This document shows, in pieces, positions 17,299 to 26,986 of a stretch of 64,000 bases of DNA. Each line of letters opens with the position of its first letter. The first letter of the stretch is position 1. Source of the stretch: Parvularcula sp038749595 (GTDB lineage Bacteria; Pseudomonadota; Alphaproteobacteria; Caulobacterales; Parvularculaceae); the NCBI GenBank assembly GCA_038749595.1, contig JBCDHW010000009.1, positions 1 to 64,000 on the forward strand. The letters run 5' to 3'. Under the pieces are notes generated by a model. It was not told where the DNA came from and did not search any database. It worked only from the letters and a program-made list of their open reading frames with translations. Position numbers and translations under genes: made by a program.

Positions 17299-20200
17299 TG
17301 AGCGGCGCCAAGCTCCTGGAGCTCGCGGGTAAGCGCATCTTCGTTTTCGCTCCGTGCACCGCTGAACCGTGCAATACCGAGGTAAATGACGGGCGTCAGG
17401 AAGAGGGTGAAGATACCAGCGATACCCAAACCGCCGAAGACGACCCAGCCGATGGACTCGCGCGCTTCGGCGCCGGCGCCCGAAGACAGAATAAGCGGAA
17501 GGGCGCCAAGGACAGTGGAGATCAGTGTCATGATGATTGGCCGGAGACGCGTCGAAGCTGCTTCAGCCGTGGCGTCGCGAAGAGATTTTCCTTCCGATCG
17601 TAGCTGATCGGCGAACTCGACCATAAGGATGCCGTTCTTGGCCATCAGTCCAATGAGCATTACCAGGCCGATTTGGCTGAAAATGTTGAGCGATGTGCCG
17701 GTGAGCAGCAGCGAATGAATCGCCGCGGCTAGGGCGAAGGGCACGGTCACCAAAACGACGAGGGCGGATGTAAGGCTCTCGAATTGCGCAGCGAGAACGA
17801 GGAAAACAATTATGAATGCAAAGGCGTAGGTCGTGAGGAGCTCACGCGAGGTGTCTTCAAGACCGGCGGCGTTACCTTGCAGAATATAGTCAAGATCGTC
17901 CGGCAACGTCGTATCGGCGAGGCGCCGTATTTCGAGCACAGCTTCGTCGAGGGAGACTCCATCGGCAATGTCGGCGCTGAACTCGATCGCTCGCCGCTGC
18001 TCTGTCCGGTCAAGTTCTGCGGCGACGCCCTCTTCAACGAGGCGAGTCACGCTCGATAGAGGGACAAGCGCGTTGGTGCTGGTCCGGACCAAGAGGTTTT
18101 GGAGGTCGGAAGGATCGGTGATGCTTCCCGTCTGTGCACTGAGGAGAAGCGGAATGGATTCGTCGCCGACGTTGAGGTCGACCACTTCTTCGCCGCCGAC
18201 CATGGTGCGGAGGGTCATGGACAGTTCACTGAGCGGTATTTGCAGATCCGCCGCACGCTGACGGTCGACTTGAATAGCGACTTGAGGCTGCGTGGGTTGG
18301 TACTCGATGTTCGGGTTGAGGAGAATGTCGGAATCCGTATTCACCCGGTCTATCAATGCTTTAGCGCCGCGGAAGATGTTGTCATAATCGCCGCCGGTGA
18401 TCGCGATGTTGATGCCGCCGCGCGAGCCGCCCCAGCCGATTTGGAGGCTGCCCCGGCCAAAGGGGCTGGCTTGTAGGCCTGGGATTGCCCCGAGAGGCCC
18501 GCGGAACTGGGCGATTAGATCTTGCTGGGAGATCTTGCGTTCGGACCAGTCGGCGAGGTTGATTGTGACGTAGACGATGTTGGGATCAAACCGTCCGACT
18601 ACGGTATAAACGCTTTCAATGGGTTGGTCTTCGCCGACATAAGGCGCAAGGACCGCCTCCATTTTGTCGGCCTGGCGATCCATGAAGTCGAGGCCGACGC
18701 CATCCGGTCCGCGGGAGAAGATGAAGAACTTTCCGCGGTCTTCGGGTGGGGTGAGCTCGCTATCGAGGTTGGGGAACATGAACGCAGCGCCGGCGGCGGC
18801 AACCAGGCTGGCGCCCACGGGGATCAGCGGTTTGTCGAGACAGAAGCTCAGTGCACGGTCATAGAGACGCTGCGCCGCACTGCCGAAAGAGATAACGCCT
18901 CGGGGGAGGCTGTCGCGGCCGGTGCCCAAGCGTGAGGCGAGGGCCGGCACCAGGGTGAGGGCCACGAAGCTTGAGATGATGACCGCGAAACCGAGAACGA
19001 AGCCGAACTCGCGGAAGAGCTGTCCCGATTGGCTGGGCAGGAAGCTGATCGGGATGAACACCGACACCAGGACGGCCGTGGTCGCGATGACGGCGAAGAA
19101 GACTTGCGATGTTCCGACCACGGAAGCTGCGCGGCGGGGGATATTTTCAGAGCGTTTGCGCTGGATATTTTCGAGGACGACGATCGCATCATCGACGATG
19201 AGACCGGTCGCCAGAACCAGAGCTAAGAGCGTGATGACGTTTACGGAAAATCCGAGCACGTAAACCGACGCGAGCGTGCCTACAAGCGCCACCGGGATCG
19301 CGACAGAAGGGATCAGCGTCGCGCGCAGGGATCCGAAGAAGAGGAAGATCGTTCCCATCACCACCGCGACGGTGAGCAGCAGGCTGGTGATCACCTCGCG
19401 CACGCTGGCGCGGATGAACACGGCGTCGTCGTTGGTGATGATGAAGTCGATATCGTCGAAGCGTCTGTTCAGGCGATCGACAACGCGGCGTACGTCCGAC
19501 GAGATCTCGATCGTGTTGGATTGCGCCCGGCGGACGATCGACAGGCCGATGACCGGATCGCCGTTGAGCCGCGTGAAGTTCGTGGCATCGGCGGGAGAGA
19601 AGTAGGCCTCCGCCACGTCGCCCACGGTGATGTCGCCGCGCAGGACGATAGCTTTGACACGCTCGGGATTGGCGGCGGTGGCTTCGGCGCGGACAATAAG
19701 CTGTTGGTCTTCTGAGACAAAACTGCCGACGGGCACGTCGAAAGGTGCTGAGCTGAGCGCCGCGGCAACGTCGCCGACGGTGAGGCCATAGCGGCTGAGG
19801 CGGAGAGGATCGATCACGACCCGGAGCTGGCGCTGGCGTACGCCGAATTGGTTCACGCCCGCGACTCCATCGACGGCGAGGAATTCGGGAACGATGTCGT
19901 TGTCGATGAAGCGTGACAGTTCGTCTTCGGACAAATTGGGCGCGCGGACGGCCATCTCGATGATGGGGCTCGCGTCTTCGTCGGCTTTGGTGATGCGCAG
20001 CTCGTCGACGCGGTCAGGCAGGTTGCGCTCAACCCGGGCGATGGCTTCGCGCACATCGCTGGCGGCGCTGTTCAGGTCCGTCCCGATACTGAACGAAATA
20101 CGGATGCGCGCGTTGTTTTCTTCCGATGACGAACGGATATCCTTCACCCCGGATACCCGGGCGACGGCGCCTTCGAGGATCGAGGTGACCTCAGCGTCCA

Positions 20201-20381
20201 TCGTCTCAGGGGCGGCGCCGGGATAGACGGCGCTGACGGTGACCACAGGCTCGTCCACATCGGGGAGCTCGCGGACTTCAATGCCGAGAAACGCAGCGAG
20301 ACCAGCGATGACGATCAGAACATTCAGCACACCCGCAAGGATCGGGCGCCGAACGGCGAGGGCAGGTAATCCGCTGAGCAT
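17295..20381 (-). CDS. RND efflux transporter, inner-membrane pump (HAE1-like)
   Basis: This 1028-residue proton-driven exporter has twelve membrane helices and two large periplasmic loops. The proton relay is canonical: GLIVDDAIVVLENI in TM4 supplies the paired Asp, GLMAKNGILMVEF in TM10 the Lys, and RLRPIIMT in TM11 the Arg. The N-terminus LAVRRPILAGVLNVLIVIAG and the periplasmic EVRELPDVDEPVVTVS segment are typical of the MexB-like HAE1 group. Family members expel hydrophobic drugs, detergents or metabolites. The stop of the MFP gene at 20381 and this start share one base, and the OMF gene overlaps its end, so all three are one operon. No regulator gene is adjacent. Substrates cannot be predicted. 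Confidence 0.94.
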   Translation of the reverse strand: MLSGLPALAVRRPILAGVLNVLIVIAGLAAFLGIEVRELPDVDEPVVTVSAVYPGAAPETMDAEVTSILEGAVARVSGVKDIRSSSEENNARIRISFSIGTDLNSAASDVREAIARVERNLPDRVDELRITKADEDASPIIEMAVRAPNLSEDELSRFIDNDIVPEFLAVDGVAGVNQFGVRQRQLRVVIDPLRLSRYGLTVGDVAAALSSAPFDVPVGSFVSEDQQLIVRAEATAANPERVKAIVLRGDITVGDVAEAYFSPADATNFTRLNGDPVIGLSIVRRAQSNTIEISSDVRRVVDRLNRRFDDIDFIITNDDAVFIRASVREVITSLLLTVAVVMGTIFLFFGSLRATLIPSVAIPVALVGTLASVYVLGFSVNVITLLALVLATGLIVDDAIVVLENIQRKRSENIPRRAASVVGTSQVFFAVIATTAVLVSVFIPISFLPSQSGQLFREFGFVLGFAVIISSFVALTLVPALASRLGTGRDSLPRGVISFGSAAQRLYDRALSFCLDKPLIPVGASLVAAAGAAFMFPNLDSELTPPEDRGKFFIFSRGPDGVGLDFMDRQADKMEAVLAPYVGEDQPIESVYTVVGRFDPNIVYVTINLADWSERKISQQDLIAQFRGPLGAIPGLQASPFGRGSLQIGWGGSRGGINIAITGGDYDNIFRGAKALIDRVNTDSDILLNPNIEYQPTQPQVAIQVDRQRAADLQIPLSELSMTLRTMVGGEEVVDLNVGDESIPLLLSAQTGSITDPSDLQNLLVRTSTNALVPLSSVTRLVEEGVAAELDRTEQRRAIEFSADIADGVSLDEAVLEIRRLADTTLPDDLDYILQGNAAGLEDTSRELLTTYAFAFIIVFLVLAAQFESLTSALVVLVTVPFALAAAIHSLLLTGTSLNIFSQIGLVMLIGLMAKNGILMVEFADQLRSEGKSLRDATAEAASTRLRPIIMTLISTVLGALPLILSSGAGAEARESIGWVVFGGLGIAGIFTLFLTPVIYLGIARFSGARSENEDALTRELQELGAAQ

Positions 20382-21439
20382 CAGTCGAGGGCGTCCAGTC
20401 CTGGCCCAGCGACCCCGATCGAGTCGTCGTAGACCACAGCGGTCCCTTCACGGACTTTCTGCACGCCTTCAGCAACCACGATTGCCCCGCGCTCGAGCTT
20501 TGCGTCGACCAAGACCGAGCCTTCTTGGCGCGATACGATGTTGACGGGGACTTCCGTGGCGCGGCCTTGGCGGACCGCCCATACGTAGGCACCGTTCGCG
20601 CCCCACACGATCGAGGCTTCCGGCACCAGGGGATAGTTTCGGCCCTTGATCGCGAACCGCACTTCGAAGCTCATGCCGGGGCGGAGGCGGTCATCGCTGT
20701 TGTCGAGGGCGGCGCGCGCGGTAAAGGCGCGGCTTTCGGGATCAACCCGGCTGTCGACAGTGACGATTTTTGCGATGCGCGGCTCGGCGCCCGAGGAAAA
20801 CGGGATGGCTTCGACCTCTGAGCCTGCGGTGAGGGCGCCGAAAGCGTCCTCGGGCACGGCGAAATCGATATAGAGGACGCGGCGATCATCAAGTGCGGCA
20901 ATGGCGGTGGTTTGGTCGATGCGGCTGCCCGGATCGACGTCAGTCAGGCCGAGGAACCCCGCGAATGGCGCCCCCACGGTCCGCTCGCGGAGGCGGAGTT
21001 CGGCTTGTTCCAAGGCGATTTGCGCCGCTTGAAGCTGGGTTTTCGCTTCATCGATGGCGCTGTCGGACACGGCGCCCGTGTTCTCAATCCGGCGATAACG
21101 CGCGAGGAGCTGCTCTGCTTCCTGAACAGAGACTTTCGCCAGGCGCACGGCGAGGCGCTCTTCGTCGGCTTCCAGCGCGAGGATGGGGGTCCCTTCCTCA
21201 ACGAACGCGCCAGGGGTGTAGAGCACGCTCTCCACAAAGCCTGCCGTTTCCGGCCGCACCGTCGCCGCGAGCCGCGCCCGGGCCGTGCCCACGGCCTGGA
21301 CGACGCGCTCATCCGCCGCAAAATCAATGGTATAGGGGATGATCGGGCGGGCGACATCAGGTCTGCGCAGGGCGCTCTCCTGGCCTTGGCCACAGGCGGC
21401 CAAAACAAGCAGCGCAGCGAAGGCCTTGAAGTGTTTCAT
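20381..21439 (-). CDS. RND efflux periplasmic adaptor (membrane fusion lipoprotein)
   Basis: This adaptor links the RND pump and the OMF across the periplasm. It starts at the ATG at 21439, preceded by GAGGA at a normal distance; the lipobox VLAACG near residue 16 anchors it to the inner membrane. The order is the HlyD pattern: beta-barrel strand, half lipoyl (AATVRPETAGFVESVLYTPGA), coiled-coil hairpin (KVSVQEAEQLLARYRRIE ... QAALEQAELRLRERT), second half lipoyl (GAPFAGFLGLTDVDPG), then barrel and membrane-proximal domains. The length is 352 residues. It is the first gene of the leftward operon and diverges from the Hsp70-associated pair, sharing a 141-base intergenic region. Confidence 0.92.
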   Translation of the reverse strand: MKHFKAFAALLVLAACGQGQESALRRPDVARPIIPYTIDFAADERVVQAVGTARARLAATVRPETAGFVESVLYTPGAFVEEGTPILALEADEERLAVRLAKVSVQEAEQLLARYRRIENTGAVSDSAIDEAKTQLQAAQIALEQAELRLRERTVGAPFAGFLGLTDVDPGSRIDQTTAIAALDDRRVLYIDFAVPEDAFGALTAGSEVEAIPFSSGAEPRIAKIVTVDSRVDPESRAFTARAALDNSDDRLRPGMSFEVRFAIKGRNYPLVPEASIVWGANGAYVWAVRQGRATEVPVNIVSRQEGSVLVDAKLERGAIVVAEGVQKVREGTAVVYDDSIGVAGPGLDALD

Positions 21440-21580
21440 GCCGTTTTGATCCTCGGGGGTCGCTCTCCGTTGATACGTGACGACGCGCGCTGCCACTTAA
21501 TCGATCCGCTTGAGAAATCGCGTAGGGGCTGGCGCGGCCCACGGTCGCATCACATATCGGCAATGTCTAAAGGTTTCCCA

Positions 21581-22381
21581 ATGTCTGAACGACCGCTCGC
21601 AGATTTGTTATCCGATGCGCCGGAGTTGGCGCGTGCCGAAAGCTTGAGCGAGGCGGAACAGCGGCTTCGCGAGGTGTTTGTCGCGGCGCAAGGCCAGGCC
21701 AACGCCTACTCGGCCGAGCGTATCCAGGAGGTCTATGAGGTGGCCGAGCGGGCGCTCGCCTTGTCGGCGGCGTTTCCCGCTCCAGCTGCGCCGGGCACAA
21801 CCCGAACGGGTGCCGCGGGCCCGTGGTGGCGCCGCGCGCGCGATTTGGTGGGGCAATACGCAGCGGGCCTGCTTCTCGCCGCTTGCGCGCCTCTGGTTGC
21901 GGACTCGAGCGCGATCTTGGCGGTGGCATGCGGTGTCGCGGCCGCGTTGAGCTTGATCGCGGCGCGGCGGCCGGACGGCAAATTGCCCGAGCCCAAACTG
22001 CTCGAACCCCGCGCTGTACGGACGAAATTTGAAAGCCTCCTCTCCGCCGCCGACCAATCCCTCCGCTCGATGACGGCGCCCCGGGCGCTCGATGCACCGC
22101 AGGGCGGGCGCGCCACGTTCCAAGACGATGATGTGCTGCAGCTGCTTCAGGACGTCATGGCTCTCGGCCGCTTGACCGATGATGAGGATATGCGTGTACT
22201 GAGTGAAAACGCTGAACGCTTGGCGAGCCGCGCTGGCTATCAGCCGATATGGGACGATGATCCGCAATTGTTCGAAGTGATGACCGATCCGCAAATCCGT
22301 GAGCCGCTGATGCTCAAGCCCGCCTTGATCCATAAGAACGATCCTACACGGACTGTTTTTGGCGTTGTGGTTCGGAGCTAA
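21581..22381 (+). CDS. Uncharacterised membrane-hairpin protein paired with Hsp70-like ATPase
   Basis: I do not recognise this 266-residue protein. It begins with an acidic helical region (residues ~1-65, rich in Ala and Glu). A Pro/Gly linker follows, then a hydrophobic hairpin at about 92-127 (VGQYAAGLLLAACAPLV and ILAVACGVAAALSLIAA), and a mainly helical cytoplasmic C-terminus with LLQDVMALGRLTDDEDM. The ATG at 21581 was chosen over an in-frame ATG at 21563 because an AAGG lies 8 bases upstream. The next gene, an Hsp70-fold ATPase that also has membrane helices, starts 6 bases after the stop. The two probably form one complex at the inner membrane, the hairpin protein acting as partner or anchor. 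That is inference from position. Confidence 0.7.
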   Translation: MSERPLADLLSDAPELARAESLSEAEQRLREVFVAAQGQANAYSAERIQEVYEVAERALALSAAFPAPAAPGTTRTGAAGPWWRRARDLVGQYAAGLLLAACAPLVADSSAILAVACGVAAALSLIAARRPDGKLPEPKLLEPRAVRTKFESLLSAADQSLRSMTAPRALDAPQGGRATFQDDDVLQLLQDVMALGRLTDDEDMRVLSENAERLASRAGYQPIWDDDPQLFEVMTDPQIREPLMLKPALIHKNDPTRTVFGVVVRS

Positions 22382-22386
22382 ATCCA

Positions 22387-24402
22387 ATGGCCAACCATTA
22401 CCTCGGCTTCGACCTCGGGCACGCCGACACGGCCATCGCTCTGATCGGCGGCGGTGAGCAGGACCGCTTCGCCGCGCCGGCGAACCTCGAAATTCAAGGG
22501 CAATCGATCCAGCCGACGGCCCTCGCGCGTATCGACCACGAGGGGACGTCGCGCATTTTAATCGGTGGACGGGCTATTCGTGAGGCCTCGAAAGCCTCCA
22601 GTGGCCCGTCGGCTGCGTTAAAGGCGGCGTTTAAAACGCGGCCGCGGGATTTGGGCGACGCCCGCGGTGATATCCAAGACTTTTTCTCCGCATGCCTCGG
22701 TGAAGCGGCTTTTGACCCTCTGCCGCCCGAGGGATGGGCGGGCGTCGCGATCGCCGTCGGCTGTCCGAGCAGCTGGTCCGTAAACGGTGACGTTGATCAG
22801 TACAAGGCGCTTCTCACGGAGGGTCTTGCGCAATCCGCCATGGTTGGCGCGCAGGTCAGCGTGGTACCGGAAAGTCGCGCGGCGCTCCTGCAAGCCATTG
22901 ATAATCCTAATTCTCCGCTGACCATGGAGGCGCGCGAAGAGAATATCTTGGTGATCGACATTGGCTCATCGACCCTCGACTTTTCATTGATCGCTCCAGA
23001 GCAAAAGGCGGCACCTTTGCTTGATGCAGGCATTGATCTGGGTGCGTCGTTCTTTGACCGTCAGGTCTTGGCAGGGATCTTGGGCGCCGAGCCAGAAGCC
23101 GTGATGTTTCTCGAGCACAATCCTCATTATAGGGACCTTTGGCTCTATTATGCCCGCCGGACGAAGGAGCAATTCTTCGTCGATGCGCCAGAGGACCCCA
23201 CCGAAGTGATCACCGGCGCCCCGCTGCAAACCTATTTCGCAGGAGGTAAGCGCCGTACACTGTCCATTGATGTGACGACGGAGCATTTTTCTCGCTACCG
23301 TGTCGCGGCCTATGACCGGCCGCGTCATCCGTCACCGGAGCTTCACCTTGATCCGCTGATGCTTGACGGGAAGAGTTGGGAGGCCATCTACGAGACAAGC
23401 CTCCGTGCACTGAAGGCAGCAATTGAGCGGCGTGGTGCGCGTTATGGCCGTGTGTTGCTCGCCGGCGGCGCGTCGCGCATGCCCTTCACGAAGGAGATCG
23501 CGGAGACCGTCTTCGCCACAGGCAACGAAGCCGCCCAGGTGCTGCGCGACCCCGAACCGTCACACATGGTCAGCCGCGGCCTCGCGCGGTGGGGTCGTAA
23601 GCGGGATAACGTCGAACGCTTTAGTCGCGATGCACGGCGTGTACTGAATGAGCGCCTACCGACCCTCGTTGAGGAGCGTTTTGATCTGCTTAAAGAGCTT
23701 TTAGCCGCGGGCATGGCAGAGATTGTCTTTACACAGTTCGTTATGCCTGTTCTCGAAGCATGGAAAGCGGGCCATTTTCGGACAGGGCACGATGTTCGGC
23801 AAGAAATTGAACGCCAATACACGCGTTGGGTACGCAGCGAAGAGGGCACCGCGTTTTTCATCGATACGATCAATACGTGGTGGCGAAGAGACGTAAAATA
23901 TGAGCTCGATCAGGATCTTGACCGCCTTCATATGGCTTACGGGATCTCGAAAGACATTCAATTGCAACTGGGAAATGCGATTGACCGCGACGTCTTTTCG
24001 TTCTCGACACGGATGATCAACCTGCCGTTTGAAACGATCATTCAAGCGACGCTCATTACCCTCGCCTATACGTTGACGATCGCGATTGACGCGACGATGG
24101 GCGGTATTCCGTTCTTCACTGGAGCGTTAACCGCAGCGGTTGCTGTGGGCGGCCGTGCCACGCGGAACTGGATCTCTGGGCTCGACGTTCCGGCCTTCGC
24201 AAGGAAACTACCCGACCGCCTTCCCGGGCGCGACAGGTTGTTCAGTGGGCAGATCCGCACGAAGGTGGAGAAACAGCTCGGGCAGTCTCTTGATGCCTCT
24301 AAGCTCGGGCTCCTCAGTCAGATCGAAGCGGCGGTCTCGGCTTCGGTTGACCAGCAAACCCTCCGTGCACGCACGCTCCTTATGGGGAGTGATGGGCTTT
24401 GA
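22387..24402 (+). CDS. Hsp70/actin-fold ATPase with C-terminal membrane helices
   Basis: This 671-residue protein starts with the Hsp70/actin ATPase fold: phosphate-1 loop YLGFDLGHADTAIAL (residues ~5-19), phosphate-2 loop ILVIDIGSSTLDFSLI near 188-203 and adenosine motif RVLLAGGASRMPF near 355. It diverges from DnaK: there is no recognisable beta-sandwich substrate domain and no EEVD-like tail. Instead, a long helical region (~400-545) is followed by two hydrophobic segments (TIIQATLITLAYTLTIAI and FFTGALTAAVAVGG) and a basic amphipathic tail. That arrangement implies a membrane-tethered, nucleotide-dependent scaffold or chaperone-like switch. It is cotranscribed with the hairpin protein 6 bases upstream. 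It is not DnaK, since no dnaJ or grpE is nearby. Function unknown. Confidence 0.82.
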   Translation: MANHYLGFDLGHADTAIALIGGGEQDRFAAPANLEIQGQSIQPTALARIDHEGTSRILIGGRAIREASKASSGPSAALKAAFKTRPRDLGDARGDIQDFFSACLGEAAFDPLPPEGWAGVAIAVGCPSSWSVNGDVDQYKALLTEGLAQSAMVGAQVSVVPESRAALLQAIDNPNSPLTMEAREENILVIDIGSSTLDFSLIAPEQKAAPLLDAGIDLGASFFDRQVLAGILGAEPEAVMFLEHNPHYRDLWLYYARRTKEQFFVDAPEDPTEVITGAPLQTYFAGGKRRTLSIDVTTEHFSRYRVAAYDRPRHPSPELHLDPLMLDGKSWEAIYETSLRALKAAIERRGARYGRVLLAGGASRMPFTKEIAETVFATGNEAAQVLRDPEPSHMVSRGLARWGRKRDNVERFSRDARRVLNERLPTLVEERFDLLKELLAAGMAEIVFTQFVMPVLEAWKAGHFRTGHDVRQEIERQYTRWVRSEEGTAFFIDTINTWWRRDVKYELDQDLDRLHMAYGISKDIQLQLGNAIDRDVFSFSTRMINLPFETIIQATLITLAYTLTIAIDATMGGIPFFTGALTAAVAVGGRATRNWISGLDVPAFARKLPDRLPGRDRLFSGQIRTKVEKQLGQSLDASKLGLLSQIEAAVSASVDQQTLRARTLLMGSDGL

Positions 24403-24441
24403 CACTCGTTCTTGATATTCGAAAAAAAGAGAGGCCTTCTT

Positions 24442-25209
24442 CTACGAACGTGGTCGGACCATTATGCCTTCGGTCGTTTTAATGATGTCGACCTTAAACG
24501 TTGATTTCATCGTTTCGCTCGTCAAAACAGATTTGGCGGGACCGTCACTGATCAGTCGACCATGATCAAACACAAGGCATCGATCCGCGTATTGGTATGC
24601 AAGATTGAGATCGTGCAGGACAACGATCACGGTCTTCCCGGACTGAGCCTGCCGCGCAAGGATCTGCATGACTGTATGCTGATGAAATGGATCTAGAGAA
24701 GCACAAGGCTCGTCCGCCAACATGATTGGTGTGTTCGCTGCAATGAGGCGGGCGCAGTGCATACGCGCCGCTTCTCCACCGGAAAGTGACGTAGACGACC
24801 GATTGGCCAAATGATCGATTGCGCAGGTCATCATCGCTTGTTCAACAACGGCGCATTCGTCGGCATTCAATGTTCCAGGAGCACCGCCAAATGCAAATCG
24901 TCCCAAGGAAACAACATCTTTGACAGGTATTGACCATGCCAATGATGGCGATTGCGGCAGGTAGCCGATCATCCGTGAACGTTCACGTGGTGATATTGAT
25001 CCAAGGGCGCGATCGTTGATCGTGATCGAACCGTTTGTAGGCGTTGTTATTCCGGCAAGCAGGCGAAGAAAGGACGTCTTCCCCGCTCCGTTGGGGCCGA
25101 TGATTGCGGTGACTTCTGGCTTTGCAAACTTGGTTTCGATTGCGTCTAACAGTTGAGTGTTATCAACGATTAACCCAAGGTTTTCGCTTGCGAGTACTGG
25201 GGCTCTCAT
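24442..25209 (-). CDS. btuD: Cobalamin ABC importer, ATPase subunit
   Basis: This 255-residue ATPase powers vitamin B12 uptake across the inner membrane. Visible motifs are Walker A IIGPNGAGKTS, Q-loop YLPQSP, signature LSGGEAARM, Walker B IMLADEPCASLD and H-loop VVLHDLN, all intact. The ATG at 25209 begins MRAPVLASENLG and overlaps the end of the permease gene by four bases, so the longer in-frame extension is not used. The gene is last in the btuB-F-C-D transcript behind the cobalamin riboswitch. Iron-siderophore ATPases look alike, but the riboswitch and the neighbours fix the B12 role. Its stop faces the Hsp70-like gene across 39 bases with no strong terminator hairpin. Confidence 0.9.
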   Translation of the reverse strand: MRAPVLASENLGLIVDNTQLLDAIETKFAKPEVTAIIGPNGAGKTSFLRLLAGITTPTNGSITINDRALGSISPRERSRMIGYLPQSPSLAWSIPVKDVVSLGRFAFGGAPGTLNADECAVVEQAMMTCAIDHLANRSSTSLSGGEAARMHCARLIAANTPIMLADEPCASLDPFHQHTVMQILARQAQSGKTVIVVLHDLNLAYQYADRCLVFDHGRLISDGPAKSVLTSETMKSTFKVDIIKTTEGIMVRPRS

Positions 25210-26192
25210 CGGCGAACACCTCGAGCGGCGATGAATGCAAAAAGCGGTGCACCGACGAGTGATGCAGCAACGCCAAGGCGAAGGCTTGGTTGTAATGGCA
25301 TTATACGGATGGCAATGTCGGCAAACGTGAGGACTATTCCGCCCACCAACAAAGAGGGAAGTAAACTCCGGCCTGGATCGCCGCCTACCCAACGACGAAC
25401 GATATGTGGCGCGATTATGCCAATAAAGCCAATCGCACCAGCGAGACTGACGGAGGCGCCGGTGACGAGGCCCGTCCCTACGATGACTAATCGTCGGTGT
25501 ACCCTCAAATCGAGCCCCGAAGTAGCCGCGGTTTCCTCGCCAAGTGTGAGAAGCGTCAAACCATGCCGCGCGTGCAAGAGGAGAGCTGATCCGGTCGCCA
25601 TAAAGGGCGCCGCTAAGGCTAAGTCATACCAAGACCGATTGGCCACAGAGCCGAATGACCAGTTCAGAAGATCATTAGTGGTCAGAGGGTTAGGGGAAAG
25701 GCTGAGTGTCAAAGACATCAGCGCACCGATGAAGCTCGATAACGCAACACCAATCAGAATGAGCGTGACCACGCTTGCAACTCGGTGTGCCCAGAGAGTA
25801 ATCAATACCGTGGCCGCAAGTGCACTGATGATTGCGCTGAGAGGCAGAGCGAAAGGAATTGAAACAGCGAGACCAAATGTAATCGTCAGTATGGCGCCGA
25901 AGCTCGACGCCGCTGTCACACCCAGAACGCCGGGTTCGGCGAGTGGATTGCGGAGAAGGCCCTGCAGCGCCGCGCCGCTGATGGCTAGGCTGCCGCCAGC
26001 AAGGAAGGCCGCCAGTGCCCGCGGAAGTCGTATCTCCCGCAATACGGTAACGTCCGTAGGCGTACCGAGACCAAGCAACCCTTCGATTGCGCGCCAAGGG
26101 CCAATAGGCGTCGCGCCGAGAAGGCAGGAGCTCAGGACCACGATAACGCTCGCGAAGGTGAGCCCGATAAGGAGGGTGCGGTCGCGACTCAT
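25206..26192 (-). CDS. btuC: Cobalamin ABC importer, permease subunit
   Basis: This 328-residue inner-membrane channel belongs to the BtuC/FecCD family and has about ten helices. Landmarks include RLPRALAAFLAGGSLAISGAALQGLLRNPLAEPGVLGV, of which RLPR, GxxLaisGaalQ and NPLAEPgvLG are classic, and SLAGAIGFIGIIAPHIVR near the C-terminus, which contacts the ATPase. The ATG at 26192 overlaps the TGA of the binding-protein gene (ATGA), showing translational coupling. The family also includes heme and siderophore permeases; B12 is assigned from the riboswitch-controlled operon. The protein is complete and not unusual in length. Confidence 0.9.
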   Translation of the reverse strand: MSRDRTLLIGLTFASVIVVLSSCLLGATPIGPWRAIEGLLGLGTPTDVTVLREIRLPRALAAFLAGGSLAISGAALQGLLRNPLAEPGVLGVTAASSFGAILTITFGLAVSIPFALPLSAIISALAATVLITLWAHRVASVVTLILIGVALSSFIGALMSLTLSLSPNPLTTNDLLNWSFGSVANRSWYDLALAAPFMATGSALLLHARHGLTLLTLGEETAATSGLDLRVHRRLVIVGTGLVTGASVSLAGAIGFIGIIAPHIVRRWVGGDPGRSLLPSLLVGGIVLTFADIAIRIMPLQPSLRLGVAASLVGAPLFAFIAARGVRR

Positions 26193-26986
26193 TGGTACAC
26201 GGACTGGAGGTGGTTTATGGCGTTCAATACGGCCCAGCTGTCGCACGAAATCCAAGCGCTCTTGAGATCGGTGTAGGGAATACCCTCCAATTGTCGCGCA
26301 AGAAGCGGATGACGTCCAATCGACCAATTCCCGTCAAATTGTTGTTTCGTATCAAAAAAACCACGGATAACGAAATCTGGCTGGGCTTTGATGAGATGCT
26401 CCAGCGAAATATCGTGCCAGCCGGGTTGGGTGGTGAAATTGGAAAATCCGCTTGCCAGGATAACCTCGTGCATCATGGTGTTCGGGCCTGCAGTCACGCC
26501 GGAGGGCGTCAGGTAGAGAGCTGACGGCGCTTCGGCAGACGGCCTTGGTGATCCGTGGGCGGAAAGAGCTGCGGCGTATTCGGCAGCAGAGTTTTCGGTA
26601 CCAATCGCCTTACCGACTGTTTCGACCGCACGCGCAACGCCATCAAGATCGGCCGCCCAAGGAACGTTGATCACGCGGATTCCAAATCGCTCGAGTGCGG
26701 AAGACAGTCCTGGCTCGCCGCCATACGTGCGGACAACAAGGTCTGGTTTCAACAAGAGGACATCCTCGAGTGACGGCTGGACCGTGGGGATGCCCTCTGC
26801 CCGGTCGCGGTGGAGTGCGTAATCGTCTGTGGCACGCTTGGAAACGGCGAGGATGTTGTCACGGTCAACAAACTCGAGAACGTATTGGTCAGCACAGTGA
26901 TCGAGACTGACCACTTTCTCGCCAGCCCACGAAAACGTAGGCTGGCTGAAAAGCCCTATACAGATGATAAGCAGTCTGATCATCAA
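26189..26986 (-). CDS. btuF: Cobalamin periplasmic binding protein
   Basis: This 265-residue type III solute-binding protein catches B12 in the periplasm and hands it to the permease. A short signal peptide (MMIRLLIICIGLFSQPTFSWA) is followed by KVVSLDHCADQYVLEF, the family's usual start after export, then LLLKPDLVVRTYG and the long inter-domain helix near GVARAVETVGKAIG. The C-terminal lobe contains FVIRGFFDTKQQFDGNWSIGRHPLL. The stop codon overlaps the permease start by four bases and its own start overlaps the end of btuB. Siderophore or heme binding proteins share the fold; the operon and riboswitch support cobalamin. Confidence 0.87.
   Translation of the reverse strand: MMIRLLIICIGLFSQPTFSWAGEKVVSLDHCADQYVLEFVDRDNILAVSKRATDDYALHRDRAEGIPTVQPSLEDVLLLKPDLVVRTYGGEPGLSSALERFGIRVINVPWAADLDGVARAVETVGKAIGTENSAAEYAAALSAHGSPRPSAEAPSALYLTPSGVTAGPNTMMHEVILASGFSNFTTQPGWHDISLEHLIKAQPDFVIRGFFDTKQQFDGNWSIGRHPLLARQLEGIPYTDLKSAWISCDSWAVLNAINHLQSVYQ

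Noticed and set aside
20912..21580. Long N-terminal extension in frame with the hairpin-protein gene
   Set aside because: It runs antisense through the adaptor lipoprotein gene, and the conserved-looking protein begins at 21581.
24403..24441. Possible bidirectional terminator between the Hsp70-like and btuD genes
   Set aside because: Only a short A-run and no strong stem could be found.
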